DNA from: Paragyromitra xinjiangensis
Taxonomy: Eukaryota; Ascomycota; Pezizomycetes; Pezizales; Discinaceae
Direction: 5' to 3'
Assembly: GCA_038503065.1 (NCBI GenBank)
Contig: JBCAMK010000022.1
Location: forward strand, 434,001-498,000
DNA: 64,000 nt
Made by a program: the position numbers and the translations under genes. Under the pieces are notes generated by a model. That model saw nothing but the letters and a program-made list of their open reading frames with translations. It was not told the origin of the DNA and made no database searches. This document shows, one piece after another, positions 1 through 10,100 of the stretch (positions within the stretch are counted from its first letter, which is position 1; every line of letters begins with the position of its first letter).

Positions 1-609
1 CGGCCGCCTTGGAGATAGCCTGTTTTTGTCACTTTGTCTTCGCCGGCGGGGTCTTCGGGGAGGACAATCTCGTCGTCCTCAACGGTTTGGGGGTTGCCGT
101 CTTTGTCGAGAGGGACGCTAGTGACATGGGAAGGTCCGCCGCGGGAGCGCATACTTTTCGCGGAGGCGGGGGGACGGCCGCGACGCTTCTTGGAGGAGAA
201 AGTGGTGGTGGGTGTCGAGACGGCGGCTGGGGTTCCAATGTCTGAGGCCTGGTCCCCGTTGGGGGGGTCATCATCTGTGCGAAGAGGGGTGCTGCGAAGG
301 GCTTCATCAAGGGCAGCACGAGAGGGACGGCCGCGTTTGCGTTTTAGTGTTGAGGAGAGGTTGGAGGGTGCTGGAGTGGAGGGTTCTGTCGGGGTGTCGT
401 GGGTGGTTGAGGGGGAGCCGGGGTTGGTAGAGGCGTCGGCGGGGGTGGAGGTCCCAGTCGCTGTTGCAGAGTCTGGGACAGGGGAGGGGTTCCCGTTGGG
501 GACTGTGGGGTGGGAGAGTGATTGCGTTAGAGGTGGTGGGAGGAGCAATGGATTGATGGGTTGATGATGAATTGATGGACTTACGGGGGGTTTTCCGTGG
601 ACGGGGCAT
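1..609 (-). CDS. npl6: Rsc7/Swp82-family chromatin remodelling subunit (5' part)
   Basis: This is the N-terminal part of a nuclear chromatin-remodelling subunit; in yeast the family (Rsc7/Npl6 and Swp82) belongs to the RSC and SWI/SNF complexes. The gene runs off the left edge. The start codon is at 609-607. A 25-nt first exon (585-609) ends at a GTAAGT donor, and an 82-nt intron (503-584) with a CTAAC branch leads to exon 2 (1-502). The protein opens with a Pro/Thr/Ser-rich tail holding two AT-hook-like motifs, KRGRPSR and RRGRPPA. Near the window edge it reads GYLQGGR, which matches the start of the conserved Rsc7/Swp82 domain. Most of that domain lies outside the window, so the assignment rests on this motif, the AT hooks and overall layout. 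It is transcribed divergently from the F-box/ankyrin gene. Confidence 0.75.
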
Positions 610-1310
610 GATAGGTATTCTCGATGGAGAGAGAATGTATCAGATGCTGCGATGAGCGTGACCTTTAGATGGATTATATGGCTAAGAATTAAATATTATG
701 GGGTGGAGATGTTGTGATGTTGAGTGGAGAAGGAGAAGGGGTCTTGTGACGCGAGAAGAGAGAATGTATGCAAGGAATTATAATGGAGGGACAGAGACGG
801 TACAAGGGGAGCGTTCGACTGAGTCTTGGGGGGGTGACTTTGCTACGGAAGTTGCGGTGTTTGAGCGTTTTGGTGATCACGGATCATAGAAACGAGCGAG
901 ATTCACTTTCACTGGGAACTCTGCGGAAGACGCGAGGCGAGGCGAGGCTGTTTGCTTTGTTGCGCAGGTCAAGAGGCGACGTTTTGCGGCGATCGCTTGT
1001 GGTGTGGGCAGGGTAACGCTTCTGCCTTAGACAGCCCGCACAGCCACACATGAGGCTGCTGCCCGGGTAACACCACCTCTGACTTCACCAAGGAAACCCT
1101 GGTTTTGCTGCAGAAACAGTCAAAGAAGTTGGTCTTTCTTTGTTTCCATTCGGCTAGCTGCTTTCCACTGATCTTCGCTAGCGACGTCAGTCAGCCAGAT
1201 ATATTACGTGATTATATCCTGCTCCCCTCTACAAAACATAGAATCAACTTCACTCTCTTCCTCCTCATCCTACATCCTCATCCCACTGCTCTCTATCCCA
1301 CTCTCCAGCT
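610..1310. promoter_or_regulatory. Shared intergenic promoter region of Rsc7 and F-box/ankyrin genes
   Basis: These 700 bases separate two divergent start codons, so both promoters should lie here. On the plus side, the last 60 bases before the ATG (about 1250-1310) are strongly CT-rich, as is common just upstream of transcription starts in filamentous fungi. I see no gene here; short reading frames overlap on both strands without recognisable content. Confidence 0.45.
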
Positions 1311-2558
1311 ATGGGTAACTCTCACTCACGAAGACACCACCACCCAACAACTGCCCCACCTGCTGCCCCCATCAGACAAAAATCAATGATCGTGATCCCC
1401 GTCAAGGCTCCCGAGCCCCACAAAGACCCCCCCACCAACCTCCTCGACCTCCCCAACGAGCTCTTCCTCATCATCGCCGAATTCCTCTCCGACCCAGATC
1501 CAGACCTTGTATCTGTTAATTCTCTCCTCCTCACTAACCGTCGTCTTGCCTTTCTGTTGACTCCATGGCTCCACAAGCTCGCTCTCCTAGATAAGGAAGA
1601 CGGCACCCCTGCCCTCCACTGGTCAATCCTCAACAACTACATCACACTTTCCAACATCCTCCTCACCAAAAGCACCCCCGAGCTTCTCGCCCGTCAAAAC
1701 ACCCTCGGCCAAACTGCCCTCCATGTAGCACTAGAACAATCCGAACCGGACGACACTGACCCGGCCTTCATCACATCCCTCATCCTCCAAGGCATCCCCA
1801 TCAACACCCAAACCAACGCCGGCGAAACCGCCCTCCAACTAGCAGTATCCAAAGGCTACGAAGACATCGTCAAGCTCCTCCTCTCCAAAGGAGCTGACGT
1901 CTTCCTGCGTGACTCCAAAGGCCAGACCGTCCTCCACGTCGCTACCCGCGACTGGGGAAGCGGCGGCAGCATAACCGTTGCCGCCCTCCTCCTCGACGCT
2001 GGCGTCGAAATCGATGCCCGTAACAACCTTGGCGAAACAGCACTCCATAAAGCTGTCCTATTCGCACATACATCGATGGTGCGACTGCTCCTCACCCGCG
2101 GTGCCTCCACGTCTATATCTGATAACTGGTGGGGTGGCACCCCGCTGCATTGGGCCGCCGATATGGGTAAACATGATATAGGCAAGCTCCTAATCTCATT
2201 TGGAGCAGAAGTCTCAGCCCGTGATGTATTCAAGGGCGGGACTCCATTCCATTGGGCGGCGAAACGCCCCACTGAGGCGATGCTCAGACTGTTGCTGATT
2301 AAAGGGGCGGATGTCGACGTGGTCGATAATAGCGGGAAGAAGGCGGTGGAGTGGACTGCGAGACAGGAGCGTAGAAGGGGTCCGAGGGAGGAACGTGTCA
2401 TTGCGGAATTGCTCAAGAGGGGTGTGACGAGTGTGCCTGAATACGAGGAGAGGGAAGCGCCGTGGGGCACGTATACTGGTGGCAGTGGACGCGGGAATGA
2501 GTATACGCTTGCGGCGTTTTATTGCTTGCATTATCAGAATGTAAGGACCTCTGCGTAG
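1311..2558 (+). CDS. F-box and ankyrin-repeat protein, possibly N-myristoylated
   Basis: A single-exon, 415-residue protein. An F-box-like segment (about residues 40-85, with LLDLPNELFLIIAEFL) is followed by six or seven ankyrin repeats (about 95-345), recognised by repeated TALHxA, GxTPLHWAA and LLLxxGADV patterns. F-box proteins usually link substrates to an SCF ubiquitin ligase through Skp1, and the ankyrin repeats would bind the partner. The N-terminus, MGNSHSRR, fits the N-myristoylation consensus (Gly2, small residue at position 6) followed by basic residues, which suggests membrane attachment. The C-terminal 60 residues are Arg/Glu-rich and then Gly-rich, without a recognised domain. 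The start is chosen because it follows the CT-rich tract and is the first ATG of an uninterrupted frame. The domain architecture is secure; the substrate is unknown. Confidence 0.85.
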   Translation: MGNSHSRRHHHPTTAPPAAPIRQKSMIVIPVKAPEPHKDPPTNLLDLPNELFLIIAEFLSDPDPDLVSVNSLLLTNRRLAFLLTPWLHKLALLDKEDGTPALHWSILNNYITLSNILLTKSTPELLARQNTLGQTALHVALEQSEPDDTDPAFITSLILQGIPINTQTNAGETALQLAVSKGYEDIVKLLLSKGADVFLRDSKGQTVLHVATRDWGSGGSITVAALLLDAGVEIDARNNLGETALHKAVLFAHTSMVRLLLTRGASTSISDNWWGGTPLHWAADMGKHDIGKLLISFGAEVSARDVFKGGTPFHWAAKRPTEAMLRLLLIKGADVDVVDNSGKKAVEWTARQERRRGPREERVIAELLKRGVTSVPEYEEREAPWGTYTGGSGRGNEYTLAAFYCLHYQNVRTSA

Positions 2559-3161
2559 AGGATTGGTTTTGTATAGGTTTTTTTCCTTTCTGTAGGGGTT
2601 GGTTTGGTGAGGCTGGGAGTTTATTATTTTCTTTCCTTTTTCTTTCCTTTGGTTTTTGCTAGAGTGGTGGCTTTTTGCTTGATTTTATGCTTTTATCTAT
2701 AGTTATGGTGTTATGGGTTCGTGTGTGGTACACTATCGATTTCTACCCCTTTCTTTCAGTACCGCTACTATTATTAACTATGCTATGGCGGCTACTCTAG
2801 AAACGGAACCTTTTCCCTCTTTCATTTTTCTTATATATATTTACACTGTATTTCTATCCCTATCACTAGACCAACTGTACCATTAGCTTTATTATAGCTC
2901 TAGCCACGTCTTAGCTCTATCAATAATGTAATCAATTTAGGCTAGCACTTTCGGCTATGGGGCATTTTCTATCGAGTGATACACTATGAACCGACTGGCC
3001 CAACCTTACCAGGCGCCACCTGGCAGAAATAAGCCTACGATTATAGCCGGCGACTACAGACATACAAGCATAACATCTGTCCGCACCCCAATGGTCAACC
3101 AACCAGCTCTAGTCTCACCCTATTGGTCCCGGCTATTGTTCTCGGCCGAATTAGTCATCTA

Positions 3162-3284
3162 CTCGTATTCTCATGACGTTTTTAAAACGGGCTGCCTCTG
3201 CATCTCATATAAAATAGGCACATTCAGGGCAGTTTGTATGATATGCAAACCTGGCCCATTTCAAAAACGTCATGAGAATATGAG
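3162..3284. mobile_element. MITE, hairpin type, copy 1 (TA-flanked)
   Basis: A 123-bp palindromic element. The left arm CTCGTATTCTCATGACGTTT pairs with a right arm whose reverse complement starts CTCATATTCTCATGACGTTT, with roughly 27-35 bp of pairing before a loop. It is flanked by TA on both sides (3160-3161 and 3285-3286), as expected for Tc1/mariner-type MITEs. It contains no coding sequence. It shares arm and loop motifs with the element at 3566-3678. Confidence 0.65.
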
Positions 3285-3565
3285 TAGATGCGTTCCTGGG
3301 AGTTCGATTTAGTGAGACATGCAGGTGGTATGTAGTCTAATTGTGTAAGCTCGCGAACAGCCCTATTAAGATGAAGGAGAGTTCTAAGACGAATTTGAGG
3401 CTTGGTATTGAGGCTGGTGCGTGGTATGTAGGTCAGTTTCGGCGCGTTTGAGATGGTCGTGGCCTAGTACGGGGTCAATGGCGTGTTCGGGTTTGGTGAT
3501 AACGGTTTTAATAAATTGTAGAGTTTCAAGAGGGGATGTATTTTTAACGGGTAATGTCGGGATTA

Positions 3566-3678
3566 CTCGTAAATGACTGACGTTTGTGCACCGGGCTGGG
3601 CCCGTGCCCCATACACTTCCTATGATTTTGTATGGTATGTAGGCCCAGCCTAGTACACAAACGTCAGTCAATTACGAG
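3566..3678. mobile_element. MITE, hairpin type, copy 2 (TA-flanked)
   Basis: A 113-bp palindrome starting CTCGTAAATGACTGACGTTT. Its right arm reads CTCGTAATTGACTGACGTTT in reverse complement. TA flanks both sides (3564-3565 and 3679-3680). Like copy 1 it has the motif CGGGCTG further in and a TTTGTATGRTATG loop motif, so the two are diverged members of one family inserted about 280 bp apart. Confidence 0.65.
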
Positions 3679-5487
3679 TAGATTAACGAGCTCCGATTGA
3701 GTTTGATATCTGTCCACCGTTGTAGCGTCTATCGACAAATTAAACCGCCCTGTCAGGTCCTGATCGCTATGCTGCGAAAATAAGGTACTTGCTTTGGGAT
3801 AAAAATAGTGACGTGCAACCAGCGCTTTATTCCCGCAGTGCCAGCAGAGGTTGCTCTGGCGGGTTTAGAACTTTGGATACGTCAATATATGAATTTCTTG
3901 GGACGGGTGTTGGCGACGTCATTGTGTTACGTGGTGGTGGTTTTTTTGATGCGCTGCGATGCGATGCGATGATCATTGGTTTAGGGTGGTGGGGTGGTAT
4001 TAGGTGGTGTGTGCCCTTCTGGGAATGGGAGGCTTCTGGAACAGGGTTTCTGGGGCGTGGGATAGGTTGGTTTTTTGGTTGGGTTTGTGGAAGGTTGGGT
4101 GATGCATGTTTCGGGATAACGTTAGTTCTCAACGGCGGGGTTGTTGATTGGTGGATGGAGAAGTGTGGTTGGTTAGTGTGTGGAGATCCTGGTTTTGTTG
4201 TTGAGGATTGGGGTTTGGTTACCCTGTGGACTTTAGGGCTCGGTCTATCATTCACCTTAGGTCTTTTTCTGCATCAGAGTATTTGGTGTTTGAGCCTTAC
4301 TACCGTAATTCTCGGTGATAACGGAGTGGCTTAGACTAGTCAGTTCTAAATCAGCCTTCGAAAAAGTTAACCACTTGCTTGTCCAAGAAGGTGATCTCAA
4401 TTGAAGTATTTCGCCTCAGCCTAATCCAGGCTGTTTGGTTACTATTGAGAACACAAGTGCACGTAGGGTTTGTGTTCGGTGATGGTGCCTAGGGAGGGCG
4501 TTGGTGTTTTCCCCTCGTCAACTCCACACGGCTTCCCTCGTGCTAGTTCCACCTCTGGTCATTTTTGCTCCCGGAACGTTCGAGTATGATATACCGGTTT
4601 GTAGATGTGGGCGACCGAGCCCTGGAGTACTCCCTTTTCCTTCCTTCAAATTAGCAGATTTATTATCATTTCCACTGAGGCCTTAGCTAGGTTAACCTAT
4701 CTCTATTGCTATCCTTCTTGATCTCTTGTATTCATCTATCCTTTGTTCATAATTTGCTTTTACAACGGAGAAGTGTTTATGGATCCTAATGGCTTTTGCG
4801 GCTAGATTCTGAGCGTGGTTTTCAATAGCTGTTTGTGTCATTGCTTTCTGTCTGCAGTGTCATCAGGCGACGTTGTGCGCACTTACAAGGCTGTGTAACC
4901 CACGCACATAGAATTACTTGTTACTGCATTTCTTTATTCTAACGCAAGGCCCTCTGGCTTTTCTTCGTTCGTTGGAAGTGGGTGTTTCAGTTAGCAAGTT
5001 ATGATACTTTCTCGCCAGGAGTTGATGTGTTCGGTCATAGAATGATGAAAATGAGTCATCCCGTCCGCTCTGGCATATCCAAGCCCTAACTGTGCGCGTG
5101 GGCCTATCCTTTCATAGTTCGTCTAATGAGAGGGTTGGAAGCTAAGGCTAGCGTTGTAGAAATAAGTTGAATTGAGATTCATTCGGGAGAACGTGGTTTG
5201 GCACAACGGAAGAAGAATTCCTGGAAGAGGTAACAGAAGAAGAGTTTTTTTTTGATTCTCTGATGGTTTTCCTGAGGAGCAGAGTCCTCTGTTTTTTTTT
5301 TTGTTAACTCATAGTTTCATTGTTATAGGGTACAAGAATTTCGCATGCAACCGAAGTTATGGCAGAGTCCTCTTGATACGAGGATATATATGCAATTCCA
5401 ACCCTAATCCCACCAATTCGCGCCGACAGCAGATATCACATTTCCTTGTCAGCCTTACCCAATGCTATTCTAGAACCCGCAAGCTTT

Positions 5488-7126
5488 TTATGCATACGTA
5501 TCCTTCCACCCACTCGACCTCAGCATCGACTGGATCGCTGGAGTCTTTACTGCTAGTTCTAGAACTTTTTCCATTTCCCACCTCCGTATTTCCGCCTGTG
5601 ACATGACGTCATAGACGTCACGCATATCTGCGGTAACATCATCTGGAAGTAGCGTTTGTAGCAAGTTTACCTTTTGCCTTTTCAGCAGCGTTTCCACCTC
5701 CACCATTTTGCTAGCATCCCTTACTATCTCTCCACGTTTCTCCTCCTGCAGGATAGCCTCCGAAAAGGTGCACCGTGTTAAGTTAGGATCATGGGTTCCA
5801 GCCGATACTGCAGACTTTCCCACGCTAACGATCGCTTCCAACAACGTAATACCTCTTCTCAGATCCAGCGTACAGCTGACAATATATCCAATTTGAAACC
5901 AAAAAAATTGCCAGTGACCTCCCAGGTCTGTCAGTAAAACAACTACCGGGTAGTTGGAGTAGATGCCTGCTGCAATCAGCTGCATGACTGCTTGGATACA
6001 GTCTTCTGTAGCCACCACTTTCTTCTTCTCAATGCCAACTCTTACTCCACCAACGATGTTTAAATCTTTCACATAAGCTTTTTCGACAATCATCGTATCC
6101 AATGCCCTGTTCAGCTTGTATCGAGAACTTGCTAGACTAGCTGATAAGAGATTTGACTCTGTGGATGCAAGATAGAATTTAAGGCTGCTTGGTAAACTGA
6201 TGTTATCGCTAAGTCATTCGAGGTAAGCACTTGCATGAGCGTCCCCCCCGCCCGGGGGTTCCAAACGAATTCCTGGACCTGTCTTTCACATGGGGGGACG
6301 TCTAGTTCGACGGTCCTTCGTTGCAAGCGGTGTTCAGTTAACAGTTCCTGATACAGTACAATCGCCCTATAAGGGCACGAAATTGGAGTAATCTCCTACC
6401 CTTATAGGCCAACTACTCTTATATAAAATGACCTTCTACACACAAAATAACCCTCGTCGGGGCTAGAATACATGCCTTTATAAGGCGAGTATCCTTATAA
6501 CCCGAACCCTTATAGGGCGATTTTACTGTATTGCGTTTGATTGACTCGTGGGATTGGTATTGGGACCTTTCCGTCCTCTTTAAGGGCTAGAGATGAAATA
6601 ATTAGCTTAAAGAATCAAACTTTAACACAAAATAGAGGATTATCACACAGTCCACTTTCTCAATGAGTTTATCCAGCCTTTCGAGTACGACAATATTCGT
6701 GTCATCTACCTTCCGTTTCACACCCCGTTTCTCTTCATCACCAATAGCAGACCAGTAGACATGATGTAATAAGAAGGTTATAACACATAACCTACCAGGC
6801 AGAACCACGAGAACGTGAACGTAGTCATATGGTCGGTTCGGCAGCACCTCTTGAGTAGTATTGCCTGGAAACAACTTTCGTACATCATTCTGATCCCCTT
6901 CTAGCCGGAGCTTCTCTAGTGTAACCATATCTCTAATCAGGATGTTAACGCCGCAGAGGGTCAAGTCCTTCGCTAGGAATTCATCTCCGATCTCTGTTTG
7001 GATGAGTTTTTTTAGGTGTGCTACATGACGGTTTTCTTCGACCTCAACCTCAAAGACCTTATCAAAGGGGTCCCCGTGAACCAGACACGATAGAATGGCG
7101 TCCCTGCGATCTATTTTGATGCACAA
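5488..7126 (-). pseudogene. Crinkler (CRN)-type effector-like gene, broken
   Basis: The 5' part (about 7126-6800) encodes a ubiquitin-like Crinkler N-terminal module: CLVHGDPF, then VEVEENRHVAHLKKLI, DLTLCGVNI and a closing VHVLVVLP. The 3' part (about 6100-5488) encodes a Crinkler-like C-terminal domain with VRVGIEKKK, which could be the E-x-K strand of a PD-(D/E)xK nuclease, and YPVVVLLTDL. Known family members are host-directed or inter-microbial proteins of oomycetes and some fungi. Several breaks are visible. No in-frame ATG lies between the domain and the upstream stop. A 175-bp MITE sits in a coding exon (6354-6528). The frame shifts near a C/G run (about 6243-6256), and a TGA at 6214-6216 interrupts the downstream frame. 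Probable introns remain, for example one whose CTCTAG acceptor lies at about 6587-6592. The family call is good; loss of function is inferred from the breaks. Confidence 0.7.
6354..6528. mobile_element. MITE (175 bp) inserted in the Crinkler gene
   Basis: The terminal inverted repeats are 22 bp with one mismatch: CAGTACAATCGCCCTATAAG at the left and CAGTAAAATCGCCCTATAAG at the right in reverse complement. A TA dinucleotide flanks each end (6352-6353 and 6529-6530). The CAGTA ends and TA target duplication are typical of pogo/Tigger-type members of the Tc1/mariner superfamily. There is no internal coding sequence. Removing the element plus one TA joins the two sides of the surrounding Crinkler exon in one reading frame, so the insertion boundaries are precise. 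Confidence 0.8.
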
Positions 7127-10100
7127 CGGTAGCGGGGAACAGCGAGCTAGGCTGGCTAATGCTGGTAGTGTAGGTATGGTGAATTAATGTGGGTATGATG
7201 AAGGTGGTTGACAGAATCAAGATGGTTGACGGAATCAAGGTAGTTACACCACCACTGCACCGTTCCTTAAATTGCCCAGAGACTGTGGATATTACAGTCT
7301 CACCTAGTGTGTAGGTCATTATTAGCATCTTGGGGTTTTCTTACATAATTTTCTTGATTGGGTGCTACTATGAGTATCGTTTAGCAGGATAACGCCTAGG
7401 ATTTGCTCTTTCCTTATATATATAGGTATCTCTTAACGTGGGAGCTAGAACACGCAGTCCATCGACCTTCCTTACGCCCCTTTAATGGGTGGGCTAGCCT
7501 TGTGCCCAGCTCCATACACGCATCTTGCTACGTACCGTAGGGGTTAGGCGGCCTTTTGATGAACTGGTTCACCAAATTCATCTAAAATTGCTACAAAGAG
7601 ACCTCTACAACTTTCTAGCTTCAAGGTTACCTATCTAGTAGCCTAGATTGTACGGTCTTTTTGGCATCATAATCGATGGGTTCGAAGGAAGTAGACATCC
7701 AGACCCTTTACTACATGCCTGAAGTACCGTAGTATTTGTGTGTTTTGGCTTCTTCGTTTCTTTTTGGAGACTTTGCATGCTATTCTAGTGTTACAACTTC
7801 CATCTACCTCGACATCCCCGCTCGTCCCTCGGTTGCCGTGGTCTCTATTCACTACATGTAGACTCCTTCAATGCCTGCACTGCAACCAAGGGTGGCTGAT
7901 GTGGCTGCTTTTTCTCCTCCACACACACTTCCATCATAAACCAATTTGGCTGTGATTAGCTGCGGTCGGCGCCTTAGGAACGACCGAAAGTTCTGTAGAT
8001 TCGAATCTTATACCAACTTCAGGAATCTGGGCATTTTAGGGAATTTTCCCTTTGGGTCAGAAAATACGAGTTGACGTTACGTGTCAATTTAGAGCTCAAG
8101 GGAACACGGAAAATCTATATATTTCAGCCCCATTTGTTTTAGCTTCTTCTATTCTAATACCTTACTTTCTATGATCTCTTCGTTTTTGGTCAAAATCTCC
8201 CTAAGTTCGAAGAGATTTGGGTGTCGGGAACAGTGCCCTCTTTTTTCCAATGGAGCCGCTCTAACAACTCGTAGGCTTCTCTAGTATATACAGTTGAGGG
8301 AAGGCTCAGTATACTGTATATATAGAGGTGCATTTGGCTCCTCTTCGCTCTCAATCTGGTTCGCTGTTTTTTTTATATCATGGAGTTTTTGGCTAAAACC
8401 GCGAGTGATAGTTTGTGACTTCTAATCTCCTTCCTTTTTCGTCTGCTTTATTAGGTACATTCATTCTATTAGGAAATGGTACTTCGCCCTCAAAGTTTCT
8501 TTGCCTCCTGTTAGTACCCAGAAGTAGAAGTAAGGGATCCATCAACTGCTGATAACCCCTGTAGTTCTAAACTTATAAAGAAGTAGGGGCGAGAAATATT
8601 AATCTGTGGAGGGTGTTTGTGTTGACTTTCCTAGCGCTCACCAAAGGAGATCTGTTGTTTATGGGGGAAATGATAAGTAGAATTAGGGGAGAAGAGGTAA
8701 GGGAAAATACCGCTCCGGAAGAGCCACCTGTCGCCCTACGCAACCACCCACACACATTTGTTCTTTCATTTAATTGTTACCCGTTCTCCCACCCATAACA
8801 CCACCAACTCCATTATCCACTTCACTGAATACCACACCACCGACCCCACTACTCGCTGGGTCGTCAGTTTCGCTTACTTCCCTAGTGTTGTGGTCCCCCA
8901 ACGCTCCCAAACATCTCTACTTGCTAGTCCGATATACCCCCCCTCCAGCACTATGTTCTCCCACAAAATCCTCAGCGCTTCCATGCACTAGACTGGTGTC
9001 TGCTACTCTTCCGAGATAGCGGTTCTTGCCTCCTTTGGCATCTGCACCTCGGTCCGCAGCGGTTAGCGTAGCCACCTTTCCTCCCCACCTACCCCATCGC
9101 TCGACTTAGCACCCCCATTACATCCTCTCCCGTCTCCGATTGACGTTATCGGGAGTGGTGGGAAGGTCTATAGGTTCGAATCCCAAGGGCCTTCTGGAGA
9201 TGATTCGAGCCACCTGCTGGAGATTCTTCTTAAGACTAAGAAGCTCGAATCGACGATGGACACTGGCCCGCACTCCCTGATGATGGCGACGGGGCCTGGC
9301 CTTAGGAGGAACTATAAGTTCGGTACAGAGCTAGGTGGTCTAGAGAGACCTGCGGATGGGGAAGCACAAACAAGGCGTAATCTTTCACTTTACCAGCATT
9401 AGCGTAAGTTACAAGCTTCCCTAGTATCGTTTTGAGAGTAAGCAAAAACTAAATCATATTATCATAGTGGGGCACCTTTCTTCTGTCGGCCATAGCTGTA
9501 CTTGCCGCCTATAGGCTAATATGGTGAGAGGTGGGGCTCAAAAAGGACGTAGGTGTTGTGAGGTCAGGGGGTGAGGTTGTTTTGGGTAAGTTAACTCTAG
9601 ATACTTGGGTGGGTTTGAATGGCTTGCTGACATAAGATTACCTTAGTAAACCTTATTTCATCAATACTATACTCTACGCGTTTGACAAACGTATTTTTTC
9701 GGGAGTAATCCATAGCTAGTGGCCACAATATACTTACTACATGTATCAGTATCCGTACTTTATACTTATCCTTATCCTTATTTTTAGAAGTGGGTTGCGT
9801 GTATCTAATGGGAACTAATTAAGCAAAAAGTAATAAGAAGCTCTAGTTGCGAGTGATTTTCCATGAATACATACGATTTTTGACGAGTGAACTAGGAACG
9901 GGACCTCATTATGGGAGAGTACCAGTGTCGCTGATTTAGTGCCGGGTGCGAGCCGCGCTCGAGACATTTTACGAGCTATGAATGATTTTTTTATGATTCA
10001 GCGAGGCACTGACCACGGGATGCTACCTCTGAACCCCACCTCTGAGTGCTGAACTCCATCGATCTCCCAACCCCCCGGACCCCCCGCTGGATATAAGGTA

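Larger units (their letters stand above)
2559..5487. other. Gene-free tract with two hairpin elements
   Basis: About 2.9 kb without a supportable gene. The first 200 bases are T-rich and probably include the 3' UTR of the F-box/ankyrin gene. Two related inverted-repeat elements sit at 3162-3284 and 3566-3678. A short GCGAT run is near 3950-3970. Reading frames up to 181 codons occur in G/T-rich sequence but have low-complexity Trp/Gly-rich translations and are not called. Confidence 0.6.

Noticed and set aside
3789..4334. A 181-codon Trp/Gly-rich frame
   Set aside because: It arises from G/T-rich low-complexity sequence, and the opposite strand is equally open.
9150..9195. GGTTCGAATCC, a perfect Pol III B-box sequence
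   Set aside because: No matching A box at tRNA spacing and no stem pairing, so not called as a tRNA.
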